A stretch of DNA of 51,497 nt from NCBI GenBank assembly GCA_040414485.1, contig JBEDUK010000028.1, forward strand, positions 1 through 51,497, given 5' to 3'. The translations under genes were made by a program, and so were the position numbers. A model generated the notes under the pieces. That model was not told where the DNA came from. It did not search any database and saw only the letters and a program-made list of their open reading frames with translations. The DNA comes from JBEDUK01 sp040414485 (GTDB lineage: Bacteria > Actinomycetota > UBA4738). Positions within the stretch are counted from its first letter, which is position 1. Every line of letters starts with the position of its first letter. Shown one piece after another: positions 24,193 through 32,084 of this stretch.

Positions 24193-25500
24193 CTACAGCC
24201 CCTGTCGCAGGATCCCGAGGATGTCGGGCTTCGGCGTGGTCGTGCCCTTGATCAGCAATCGATTGCCCGAGTACGACGCGATCGTCCAGCCGATGCCGTG
24301 CTGCCGGCAGTACACGACGAACGAACGCAGGTCGGTCATCCAGTTCGGCTCGGGGCCGCCCGGGGCGGTGTAGCCGAACGCCGAGAACTCGCCGAGCCAC
24401 AGCGGCGCGCCCCAAGCGGCGGCGCGTGCATCGTAGAAGGCGAGCAGCGCCCTCCCGGGCGGGGCGCCCCACGTGGGCGGGTACATGTGCACCGAGTACA
24501 CCGCGTTCGGAAGGTTCGGCGGGCCGGTGAGCGCGGTGAGGCTGCCCTCCGCGCCGAGCCGCTTGTCCTCGTACACCAGGAGCAGTTTCGGGTTCGCCTT
24601 GTGGATCGCCCCGCCGACGGTCTCGTAGAACCGCTTCAGCCCGAGCGACCGGGGGGTCAGCCCCTCCTTGCCGGGATAGCCCACGGCGAGCAGGTCATAC
24701 GGCTCGTTCAGGATGTCGGCCCCCACCACCATCGGCTGGTGGGCGTACCGCTTGGCGAGGAACGACCACGCGTCCTTCAGCCCGGTCCACTTCGACGGCG
24801 TGGCGAAGAACGCCCGCTCCGCGGCGACCATCTGGTTGACCCCGCCGCCCCCCGGATACATCCACGCCGGGACTCCGACGCCGCACTTGTAGGCATTGCC
24901 GCGCGGCAACTGGATGTCGTGGAACGCCGGCGACCACCGGACCTGCACCATGTCCAGCACGACCGCCACGCCGTGTGCGACGAACCCGTGCACGGTGGCG
25001 TCCACGGCGTGCAGGTACGCGATGTTGTAGTGGTGGACCGGCTGCCCGTTGGCGCCCTTCGTGGGCGGCGTGGGCTCCAGGTTCGCCCATGCGACCCCGA
25101 GCCGCACCGAATTGAACCCGAACTTCGGGATGTCCGTGTAGGCGTCCGGCGGTGGCGGCCGCCAGCCGGGGCATCGGCCGCTGCGGCCCTCGATGCCGGA
25201 TCCGCGATTCAGGCCGGGCACCAGGATGCTGATCAGCCGCACGGCGTTGTTCTGCTCGGTGACGAGTGTGCCGTCGACCACGTGCAGCCAGCCCGTGATG
25301 TCGCGCACCATCGGCCCGACCGTGGGGGTCGGGCTCGGGATCGGCGACGGCGTCGGGGGCGTGGCCGCGGGCGAGGGGGAGGAAGCGCGCGGCGACGGCA
25401 GGCTCGGCGAGACCGGCGGCGGGGCGGCCACCTGATTGGTGCACGCGGCCAGCGTGGTCGCCGCCACGAAGGCGAGGCAGGTTCGTCTGAGCACGCTCAT
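24193..25500 (-). CDS. Lipid-anchored glycoside hydrolase, GH5/cellulase-like
   Basis: 435 residues from ATG 25500, which overlaps the stop of the upstream membrane gene (ATGA). Signal peptide with lipobox LAAC places it on the outer face of the membrane. A Pro/Ser/Thr-rich linker (about 25-65) leads to a TIM-barrel. Family marks are FGFNSVRLGVAW near the start, ADILNEPYDL with the acid/base Glu (about residue 265) and APLWLGEFSAFGY with the nucleophile Glu (about residue 370). The substrate cannot be read from sequence; cellulase, glucosylceramidase-like and mannanase activities all occur in this clan. Pairing with a pore-like protein is unusual. Confidence 0.83.
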   Translation of the reverse strand: MSVLRRTCLAFVAATTLAACTNQVAAPPPVSPSLPSPRASSPSPAATPPTPSPIPSPTPTVGPMVRDITGWLHVVDGTLVTEQNNAVRLISILVPGLNRGSGIEGRSGRCPGWRPPPPDAYTDIPKFGFNSVRLGVAWANLEPTPPTKGANGQPVHHYNIAYLHAVDATVHGFVAHGVAVVLDMVQVRWSPAFHDIQLPRGNAYKCGVGVPAWMYPGGGGVNQMVAAERAFFATPSKWTGLKDAWSFLAKRYAHQPMVVGADILNEPYDLLAVGYPGKEGLTPRSLGLKRFYETVGGAIHKANPKLLLVYEDKRLGAEGSLTALTGPPNLPNAVYSVHMYPPTWGAPPGRALLAFYDARAAAWGAPLWLGEFSAFGYTAPGGPEPNWMTDLRSFVVYCRQHGIGWTIASYSGNRLLIKGTTTPKPDILGILRQGL

Positions 25501-26663
25501 TGGGCCGGCGTGGACGGTGTCCGGAACGGCCTCGGGACCGGCGACAGACCCTCCGGGTCCTCGGGGCGCCGGTTCGCCGGACGGACCGGAGCCTTGGCCA
25601 CGAGCCCGCCCCGGCGCGGGCCCGACCACAGCGCCGGCGGCGCCTCGATCGCGAAGGCCAGGTGGTAGACGATCGACTCGTAGTTCACCCGCCAGCCCCG
25701 GAAGTGCTGCCAGGCCTCCTCGGGTGTGCGCTCCATGGGGAAGTCGACCGCCCGGAGGCGTTCGATGCCCTGCGAGAACTCGGCTTCGGTCAGCTGGATC
25801 GGCGCGTCCGGATGCGGATCCGAGTCGTAGGGAAGCCCGATCGCGTCGGCCAGCCGTCGCATGCACGTGAACCCCATCTGGATGGCCAGGCGCGCCTGGA
25901 TCGGCGCGGTCTCGGGACAGAGCGAGTGATAGAGCGCCGCGGCATCCATGACGGCGAGCAGCGAGATCAGCCAGTTCGACAGAGGGTCGAGCGAGCGGAA
26001 CCGGATCAGGACGGGATAGCTCGCGTGGCTCTCGGACACGTCGGCCGCCCAGCGCTCCCAGACGCTGAAGAACACGGGGAACTCCGCGTCGGTCAGCTGC
26101 CAGCGGCTTCGAGCCAGGAGCTCGGGCCCCCACGCCGGCCTGCCCGCGCGGATGGCGACGAGGGTCACCTCGGTCTCACGGCGGTTGTACGCGCTGTAGA
26201 TCGTCGGCAGGTACGCGATCTGGAGGGCGACCACGATCAGGCCCGTGGCGCCCGCGATGAAGTCGACGATGGTGGGCTCGCCGGCGTTCGTCGAGTCGAA
26301 TCCGAGCGTCAGGAGCGAGGAGCCCGATTGGCGAAGCGCCCCGGCGAACGACCCGGTGGCCGGCCAGAGCATGAGCCCGAACGCGATGAAGTAGCCGGTC
26401 AGCCACACCCCGAACATGGAGGCGATGATCACGGGCCCGTGGAACGCGAGGAACCGGTCCCGCTGCCTGTAGTCGTGGAACTTGCCCGCGACGGACCGCG
26501 AGATCGCCGACGTGACCCTGACGACGATCCGGGTCGCCCGTCCGACCCGGCCGCCGGGCATGACCAGCGCCCGAAGGACGGACAGGGACGTCGCCACGGC
26601 GAGCAGCACGCCGAACATCGCGCCGATCACACGGACGGTCTGCATGGGGTGAACGAATACCAC
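25497..26663 (-). CDS. Membrane protein with a two-helix ion-channel-like pore module
   Basis: 388 residues from GTG 26663, with GGAGG nine bases upstream; ATG 26645 is a poorer alternative. Hydrophobic segments lie at about 9-35, 72-98 and 128-155. Between the last two is a pore-loop-like stretch, RQSGSSLLTLGFDSTN, resembling a potassium channel filter (TxGxG) but reading TLGFD. After the last helix (LPTIYSAYNRRE) comes a soluble region of about 215 residues with LARSRWQLTDAEFPVFFSVW, ending in a Pro-rich tail. I read it as an ion-channel-like protein with altered selectivity; a non-channel role is possible. First gene of the operon with the GH5-like lipoprotein. Confidence 0.65.
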   Translation of the reverse strand: MVFVHPMQTVRVIGAMFGVLLAVATSLSVLRALVMPGGRVGRATRIVVRVTSAISRSVAGKFHDYRQRDRFLAFHGPVIIASMFGVWLTGYFIAFGLMLWPATGSFAGALRQSGSSLLTLGFDSTNAGEPTIVDFIAGATGLIVVALQIAYLPTIYSAYNRRETEVTLVAIRAGRPAWGPELLARSRWQLTDAEFPVFFSVWERWAADVSESHASYPVLIRFRSLDPLSNWLISLLAVMDAAALYHSLCPETAPIQARLAIQMGFTCMRRLADAIGLPYDSDPHPDAPIQLTEAEFSQGIERLRAVDFPMERTPEEAWQHFRGWRVNYESIVYHLAFAIEAPPALWSGPRRGGLVAKAPVRPANRRPEDPEGLSPVPRPFRTPSTPAQ

Positions 26664-26711
26664 CTTCGGACGCCTCCGGGCAGCCCGCCGCGGCGGCGAT
26701 GATCCGCTTGG

Positions 26712-28409
26712 TCAGCCCTGGATCGAGATCGAGGCGGGTGGTGACCAGCCTGTAGCGGGCCCGTCCGTGCTTCGCATTCGCGAGCGGAACTGGTAGATGC
26801 CCGGTCCGTCGTGAGGGATGAACTGGTCCAGGGCACGCTGCGAGCCGACCACCCAGTCGGCGAACTCGGACGAGCCGGGCACACGCATCTGGACGTCGAA
26901 CAGGAGCTTGTCCTTGGCCGGCTTCTCCGACCACCGGATCGTGAATCGCGTGTCGATGGTGCCGCGCTTCGGCGTGGCGACGTCCGCCACGTCGATATGG
27001 GCTGCGCCGGACTCACCATTCGATATGGCGTAGGAGCCTGCGGAGCCGAACGGGTGCGTGAACGAACCGCTCGGCTGGATGGGGCCCGAGTCGAACAATC
27101 CGAGGCCGGTGGCATCCAGGACGGATGCCGCACCCGGCGCATCCGGCGGGACCTTCCAGGCCACCGTCTGGCCCATCGGCACGCCGGCATCGGTGGGCGT
27201 GAATCCGTCCGGATCGACCTGCATCGGGCAGATGCGCTCGATGGTCGACCGGTAGCGCTGCCCAAGATGGTGGTAGCCGACCGCCCACGCGGAGCCGTCA
27301 GGCATGGCGGACGCGCCGTACATTGCCGGGCTCCCTTTGACGCCGGCCCAGGCCTCCCAGGAACTGCCGTCCCAGTGTTCGATGAGGCTGTATTTCGGGT
27401 CGCTTCGCCGGCGCTGGAACACGCCGGTCGCCCACACGTCGGTGGATGACGAGGCGGCGAACGCTTGGATCTCGTTGACCCGGTGCCCGAGCTGAGGCGC
27501 TTTGACGTTGGACCACGTCGTCCCGTTCCAGTGCTGAAGCACCAGCGTGTCATCGATGTAGATGCCGGAGGTACCCCCTGCCCAGACGTCGTCGGGCGCG
27601 ATGGCGGCCAGATCGTAGAAGTTCGGTTCCCAATCCACCGGGTCGGTGTGGATGAGCTTCCACCTCGAACCGTTCCAGTGCATGCTGAGCGCCTCGAGGA
27701 CGGCGCCGCCCACGATCCAGACGTCGTTCGCCGCGCTGCCGTCGATGGCGAACGAATACGTGTTCGCGCCTGGCTCGTTCGGGCTCGTGACGCGTCTCCA
27801 CGTCGCACCGTTCCAGTGGAGCACCAGCGACTGCCATGGCGTGTCGTTCGACGTCATGCCGACGACCCAGACGTCGTTGCTCGCGGCGGCCCAGACCTGG
27901 TTGAGGAACGTCCAGCCGTCGATCGCGGGCGGGTTCGACAGGCTCCACTCGGTGCCGTTCCAGTGCTCGATGAGGGGGAAGTTCTCCGCGTACTGGCCGA
28001 CCGCCCACGCGTCGTCCGGCGCGGCCGCCCAGACGCCGAACAGGACGTTGGCGGAGGAGGGACCGTTCGGGCTGGGCACCACCGACCACGTGCGCCCGTC
28101 CCAGCGCTCGGTCAGCGTGTCGTGCGTGGAGCCGTTGCTCTGCTCGCCGACCGCCCACGCATCGGTGGAGGAGGTCTGCGCGACCGAGTACAGGACGTTG
28201 AGCGCGGCGGGATCGGGTGCTTTCACCGACGCCCAGTACGGGTGGCATGGCCCCGCGGTCGCGGCGAACGTCGGTGCCTCGATCGTCGGAACGCCCCCAC
28301 GCGCCGGCGGGACGCTTCCGTGTGGCGCGAGCGGGATCCCGGGAGCCGCTGCGATCGACGATGCCACCATGGCGACCGCGGCGAGTGCAGGACGGATCAG
28401 CGCGATCAT
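26712..28409 (-). CDS. Secreted Trp-rich repeat protein (putative beta-propeller) with C-terminal beta domains
   Basis: 565 residues with a signal peptide (about 1-22, ending IAAAPG). About seven repeats of 45-50 residues carry the paired motifs DxWAVG and HWNGxxW, for example TDAWAVGEQ, DDAWAVGQY, NDVWVVGMT and DVWATGVF with ERWDGRTW, EHWNGTEW and QHWNGTTW. This should form a propeller. After about residue 395 comes a cupredoxin-like beta segment (MGQTVAWKVPPDAPGA, then GSFTHPFGSAGSYAI) without copper ligands, then a fibronectin-III-like domain ending QFRSRMRSTDGPATGW. It is an extracellular binding protein by architecture; the ligand is unknown. Same strand as the pore/GH5 operon, 48 bases upstream of it. 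Confidence 0.75.
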   Translation of the reverse strand: MIALIRPALAAVAMVASSIAAAPGIPLAPHGSVPPARGGVPTIEAPTFAATAGPCHPYWASVKAPDPAALNVLYSVAQTSSTDAWAVGEQSNGSTHDTLTERWDGRTWSVVPSPNGPSSANVLFGVWAAAPDDAWAVGQYAENFPLIEHWNGTEWSLSNPPAIDGWTFLNQVWAAASNDVWVVGMTSNDTPWQSLVLHWNGATWRRVTSPNEPGANTYSFAIDGSAANDVWIVGGAVLEALSMHWNGSRWKLIHTDPVDWEPNFYDLAAIAPDDVWAGGTSGIYIDDTLVLQHWNGTTWSNVKAPQLGHRVNEIQAFAASSSTDVWATGVFQRRRSDPKYSLIEHWDGSSWEAWAGVKGSPAMYGASAMPDGSAWAVGYHHLGQRYRSTIERICPMQVDPDGFTPTDAGVPMGQTVAWKVPPDAPGAASVLDATGLGLFDSGPIQPSGSFTHPFGSAGSYAISNGESGAAHIDVADVATPKRGTIDTRFTIRWSEKPAKDKLLFDVQMRVPGSSEFADWVVGSQRALDQFIPHDGPGIYQFRSRMRSTDGPATGWSPPASISIQG

Positions 28410-28492
28410 CGGTGCGTCCCCTTCGAAGCCGGATCATTCGATGCTATCGATGCTTCCCGTCGAAGCGAACGGGCGGGAGGGGGCGTGACTCG

Positions 28493-28519
28493 TTAGCACT
28501 CGTGATGCTAGAGTGCTAG
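28493..28519. promoter_or_regulatory. CIRCE element (HrcA operator) before groEL
   Basis: TTAGCACTC (28493-28501), nine bases, then GAGTGCTAG (28511-28519): the standard 9-9-9 CIRCE inverted repeat with one difference (last base G for A). HrcA repressor binds this site and releases it on heat stress. A possible promoter overlaps it: GTGACT (28485-28490), 18 bases, TAGAGT (28509-28514). groEL starts 37 bases downstream behind AAGGAGG (28545-28551). No hrcA gene is in the window. Confidence 0.95.
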
Positions 28520-28556
28520 CAATCGCAGGAGCCGACCCTCAAACAAGGAGGCTGAA

Positions 28557-30176
28557 GTGGCACCGAAGATCATCGCCTTCGACGAGGATGCGCGGCGCGC
28601 CCTGGAGCGGGGGATGGACAAGCTGGCGAACGCCGTGCGCATCACCCTCGGCCCGAAGGGTCGCAACGTCGTCCTTGAGAAGAAGTGGGGTGCCCCCACG
28701 ATCACCAACGACGGGGTGTCCATCGCCAAGGAGATCGACCTCGAGGATCCCGAAGAGAAGATCGGGGCCGAGCTGGTCAAGGAAGTGGCGAAGAAGACCG
28801 ACGACGTCGCCGGTGACGGCACCACCACGGCCACGGTGCTCGCGCACGCCATGGTCAAGCACGGCCTGCGCAACGTTGCCGCCGGCGCGAATCCGATGAG
28901 CCTCAAGCGGGGGATCGAGTCGGCCGTGGAGGCTGCGGTCGAGGCGCTGAAGAACCAGTCCCGCGAGGTCGAGTCCAAGGACGACATCGCGCACGTCGCG
29001 GCCATCTCGGCGGCGGACGACGAGATCGGCGAGGAGATCGCCGAGGCCATGGACAAGGTCGGCAAGGACGGCGTGATCACCGTCGAGGAGTCGAACACGT
29101 TCGGCATGGAGCTCGACCTGGTCGAGGGCATGCGGTTCGACAAGGGCTACATCTCCCCGTACTTCATCACCGACCCCGAGCGCATGGAGGCGGTCCTCGA
29201 GGACCCGTACGTCCTGATCGCGAACCAGAAGATCTCCTCGGTCAAGGATCTGCTTCCGATCCTCGAGAAGGTCATGCAGGCCGGCAAGCCGCTCGTGATC
29301 CTCTCCGAGGACGTGGAGGGCGAGGCGCTCGCGACGCTCGTGGTCAACAAGATCCGCGGCACGTTCCGCTCGGTGGCCGTCAAGGCTCCCGGGTTCGGCG
29401 ACCGCCGCAAGGCCATGCTCCAGGACATCGCTATCCTCACCGGCGGTCAGGTGATCTCCGAGGAGGTCGGCCTGAAGCTCGAGAACGCCACGCTCGACCT
29501 CATGGGCAGCGCCCGCAAGGTGGTCGTGACGAAGGACGAGACCACGATCGTCGAGGGCGGCGGCTCCGAGGACGACATCAAGGGCCGGATCAACCAGATC
29601 AAGTCCGAGATCGACAAGACGGACTCCGACTACGACCGCGAGAAGCTGCAGGAGCGGCTGGCGAAGCTCTCCGGCGGCGTGGCCGTCATCAAGATCGGCG
29701 CGGCCACCGAGGTCGAGCTGAAGGAGAAGAAGCACCGCATCGAGGACGCCGTTCGGACCACGAAGGCGTCGGTCGAGGAGGGCCTGGTTCCCGGCGGTGG
29801 CGTGGCGCTGCTCAACACGCAGTCGGCGCTGGAGAAGCTGGACCTGACGGGTGACGAGGCGACCGGCGCGACCATCGTGCGCGTGGCGCTCGAGGAGCCC
29901 ATCAAGCAGATCGCCGCGAACGCCGGCCTCGAGGGCGGCGTCGTGGTGGAGAAGGTCCGTTCGCTCGACAACGGCTGGGGCCTGAACGCGGCCTCCGGTG
30001 AGTACGTCGACATGTTCAAGTCCGGCGTCGTGGACGCCACCAAGGTCACGCGGAGCGCCCTGCAGAACGCCGCGTCGATCGCCGCGCTGTTCCTCACCAC
30101 GGAGGCGCTGGTGGCCGAGAAGCCGGAGAAGGAGAAGATGCCGGCCATGCCGGGCGGCGGGGACATGGACTTCTGA
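28557..30176 (+). CDS. groEL: Chaperonin GroEL (Hsp60)
   Basis: 539 residues from GTG 28557, five bases after AAGGAGG. All GroEL landmarks are present: ITLGPKGRNVVLEKKWGAPT, DDVAGDGTTTATVLA (ATP site), the apical domain VEGMRFDKGYISPYF, GDRRKAMLQDIAILTGG, GLVPGGGVAL and the C-terminal tail MPAMPGGGDMDF in place of a long GGM repeat. It forms a double-ring ATP-driven folding cage. It is monocistronic here: no groES is upstream, so this is a second or only groEL separate from groES, as is frequent in actinobacteria. Controlled by CIRCE and followed by a strong hairpin. Confidence 0.98.
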   Translation: MAPKIIAFDEDARRALERGMDKLANAVRITLGPKGRNVVLEKKWGAPTITNDGVSIAKEIDLEDPEEKIGAELVKEVAKKTDDVAGDGTTTATVLAHAMVKHGLRNVAAGANPMSLKRGIESAVEAAVEALKNQSREVESKDDIAHVAAISAADDEIGEEIAEAMDKVGKDGVITVEESNTFGMELDLVEGMRFDKGYISPYFITDPERMEAVLEDPYVLIANQKISSVKDLLPILEKVMQAGKPLVILSEDVEGEALATLVVNKIRGTFRSVAVKAPGFGDRRKAMLQDIAILTGGQVISEEVGLKLENATLDLMGSARKVVVTKDETTIVEGGGSEDDIKGRINQIKSEIDKTDSDYDREKLQERLAKLSGGVAVIKIGAATEVELKEKKHRIEDAVRTTKASVEEGLVPGGGVALLNTQSALEKLDLTGDEATGATIVRVALEEPIKQIAANAGLEGGVVVEKVRSLDNGWGLNAASGEYVDMFKSGVVDATKVTRSALQNAASIAALFLTTEALVAEKPEKEKMPAMPGGGDMDF

Positions 30177-30216
30177 TCTGACCCGCCGAAGTTCGTAACG
30201 TCGCTTTACCAACGAG

Positions 30217-30242
30217 GGGGTCGGGCATCTTCGCCCGGCCCC
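30217..30242 (+). terminator. Intrinsic terminator-like hairpin after groEL
   Basis: GGGGTCGGGC (30217-30226), a six-base loop and GCCCGGCCCC (30233-30242): ten pairs including one G-T, followed by TTCGTCGTCGT. It lies about 40 bases after groEL and before a convergent NlpC/P60 gene. The T-run is poor, as is usual at this GC content. Confidence 0.65.
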
Positions 30243-30263
30243 TTCGTCGTCGTCTCGGAACGG

Positions 30264-30845
30264 CTACGCCGGGCGGGCGGCGCCGTTGAAGTACCGCCAG
30301 TAGACGGGCGCGACCTCCACGTGCCGTCCCCAGCCGGGCGCGTGAACCATCAACCCGTCACCAAGGTAGATGGCCACGTGATCCTCGGGCTCGCGGAAGT
30401 ACAGGATGTCCCCGGGGCGAAGCTCGCGCCTGGAGACGTGCGGCAGTGCCCGGTAGATGTCCGTGGAGTTGTGCGGAAGCCCGACGCCGACCCGGCTGTA
30501 CGCCCACATCACGAGGCCGGAGCAGTCGAATCCATGTCCGGGGCGCGCGCTCGCGTACACGTATGGCACCCCGACCTGGGAGAGCGCTGCACGGATCACA
30601 CGGTCGGCCCGCCGGGTGTCCTTCCTGGCCTGCAGCCAGCGCTGACGGAGGAGGCGTTCGATGCGGGCGAGGCGGACCTGGGTCTGGTACATGCGCTCCG
30701 CGGTGGGACTCGCGTCGGTTCCTGGGGGGCCCAGCCGTGCCGCTCTGGCCGGCGCTGCCCCAGCAATCGTCAGTGCTCCCATTAGCGCGGATGCGATGCA
30801 CATCGAAGCGATCCAGTTGCGCGTCCGCGTTCTCCCATGCAGCAT
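30264..30845 (-). CDS. Secreted NlpC/P60 peptidoglycan hydrolase (short form)
   Basis: 193 residues from ATG 30845, with AGGAGG five bases upstream; 16 earlier codons are open but unlikely. Signal peptide (about 7-36, ending APARAA). Residues about 45-75 are a charged helix (RMYQTQVRLARIERLLRQRW). The NlpC/P60 domain (about 80-193) has the catalytic Cys in FDCSGLVMWAY, the His in DHVAIYLGDGLMVHAP and the third polar residue shortly after. Such enzymes cut the D-Glu/diamino-acid bond of peptidoglycan stem peptides. Minimal form, without SH3 or LysM targeting. A clear promoter lies upstream (30912-30941). Confidence 0.9.
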   Translation of the reverse strand: MLHGRTRTRNWIASMCIASALMGALTIAGAAPARAARLGPPGTDASPTAERMYQTQVRLARIERLLRQRWLQARKDTRRADRVIRAALSQVGVPYVYASARPGHGFDCSGLVMWAYSRVGVGLPHNSTDIYRALPHVSRRELRPGDILYFREPEDHVAIYLGDGLMVHAPGWGRHVEVAPVYWRYFNGAARPA

Positions 30846-30911
30846 GAAGCCTCCTGAATTGGTGGTTGTCCGAACAAACGGAACGACCGCCACCTGGGCA
30901 GTCGCGGGCAG

Positions 30912-30941
30912 ATTATGTCAGTCGAACGATTGAATCGTCAA
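30912..30941 (-). promoter_or_regulatory. Promoter of the short NlpC/P60 gene
   Basis: On the minus strand TTGACG (complement of 30936-30941), an 18-base spacer and CATAAT (complement of 30912-30917). Transcription would start near 30905, giving a leader of about 60 nt before ATG 30845. Confidence 0.6.
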
Positions 30942-31039
30942 CCCATCGGCACGTCTGCGCCGGGACTGGAGCCGGCAGCGGCGTCGCGCAGCCGGAATCC
31001 CGCCGGTACAATGGCCGCATATCCCCGGAGGGCCCAGCC

Positions 31040-31615
31040 ATGTTCAACATCGGTCCCGAAGAGCTGTTGCTGATCCTGGTGATCGCGCTCATCTTCGTCG
31101 GCCCGAAGAAGCTCCCGGACCTGGCTCGCCAGGTCGGCAAAGGGCTCCGCGAGTTCAGGAGCATCACGAGCAACGCCCGGCAGGAGCTGATGGACAGCGT
31201 GACCATCGATCTGGATGCGAAGCCCGGCCCGACGGATGGGGTCGAACAGGGCGAGTTCACGGTCGGCGACGACACGCCCGGTGACGTCGGTTCGCTTCCG
31301 GCCTGGGACAGCACCCAGGACCAGCCGCCGATGCCCGAAGGAACCGCCCCGGCCGTCGCCGCCGCACCGTCCAACGGCAACGGGACGAAGGCCGCCGGCC
31401 AGGGAGGGACGTCCAGGAAGAAGGCCGGCGTCGCTGAGCCGAAGGGTGCCGGTGCTCCTGCAGCCGAGCCCGCCGCGGGCGCCGACGGCGCGCCACAGGA
31501 CGACCAGACCGTCCCACTCCAGGTCACGCCGCCGGCCGGCCACGCCGCTGATGACGCGCCCGGGGACGACACCCAGGCCACCGCAGTTCCCACGACCGAT
31601 CAGGTCGAGCCCTAG
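31040..31615 (+). CDS. Twin-arginine translocase TatA/TatB-family protein
   Basis: 191 residues from ATG 31040; CCGGAGGG lies eight bases upstream and TACAAT (31007-31012) is a likely -10. The N-terminal MFNIGPEELLLILVIALIFV is a short transmembrane helix, followed by the FGPKKLPDLARQVGKGLREF-type hinge and amphipathic helix. The opening FNIGPEEL and the long tail are TatB-like, but the annotation cannot be firm. The tail (about 60-191) is Ala/Pro/Gly-rich and acidic, ending QVEP. TatA/TatB build the Tat pore and receptor for folded proteins; TatC is not in the window. A second TatA-family gene follows after 17 bases. Confidence 0.88.
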   Translation: MFNIGPEELLLILVIALIFVGPKKLPDLARQVGKGLREFRSITSNARQELMDSVTIDLDAKPGPTDGVEQGEFTVGDDTPGDVGSLPAWDSTQDQPPMPEGTAPAVAAAPSNGNGTKAAGQGGTSRKKAGVAEPKGAGAPAAEPAAGADGAPQDDQTVPLQVTPPAGHAADDAPGDDTQATAVPTTDQVEP

Positions 31616-31632
31616 GGGGGAAGGAGATCAAC

Positions 31633-31944
31633 ATGTTTGCATTCGCCGGTCCCGAAACGATCACCATCGTTCTGCTGGTTGCGCTCGTCGTGTTCGGCGG
31701 GTCGAAGATCCCGGACCTGGCACGGTCGCTCGGCAAGGCGAAGGGTGAGTTCCACAAGGGACTTGCAGAGGGTGACGAGGCGAAATCCGCGGCGGCCAAC
31801 CAGACCGCAGCGCCGCAGGCTCCGGTTCCGCCGCAGGCTCCTGCCGCCCCGCAGGCGCCCGCGCCCCCGCCGGTCTCCGAGGCCGCACCCGCCCCCGCGC
31901 CGCAGCCTGCGGCCGGCGAGGCCCAGAGCACGCCGCAGTCCTAG
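31633..31944 (+). CDS. tatA: Twin-arginine translocase TatA-family protein
   Basis: 103 residues, ATG 31633 behind GGGGGGAAGGAG. One transmembrane helix (about 8-22, ITIVLLVALVVFG), then FGGSKIPDLARSLGKAKGEF with the FG-x-P hinge and amphipathic helix of TatA. The second half is a Pro/Ala-rich tail (PQAPVPPQAPAAPQAPAPPP). It would oligomerise to form the Tat conduit. Follows the TatB-like gene, probably in one transcript. The pair lies between NlpC/P60 genes, which suggests a general secretion role rather than a specific substrate. Confidence 0.9.
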   Translation: MFAFAGPETITIVLLVALVVFGGSKIPDLARSLGKAKGEFHKGLAEGDEAKSAAANQTAAPQAPVPPQAPAAPQAPAPPPVSEAAPAPAPQPAAGEAQSTPQS

Positions 31945-32051
31945 CGCATACCCCTCGACGCAGGCTTCGCCCTTCGGGCCATCCTCCAGATGGCATGGGA
32001 ATAGGCGCGCGTGAATCGAACTCCGTAACTCCGACAGGCGAACTGAACTCG

Positions 32052-32070
32052 CGCCCGGGTTGACCGGGCG
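32052..32070. terminator. Hairpin between convergent tatA and NlpC/P60 genes
   Basis: CGCCCGG (32052-32058), loop GTTGA, CCGGGCG (32064-32070): seven G/C pairs. It could end both transcripts. No T-run flanks it. Confidence 0.4.
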
Positions 32071-32084
32071 GGGGCCCTTCGCCG

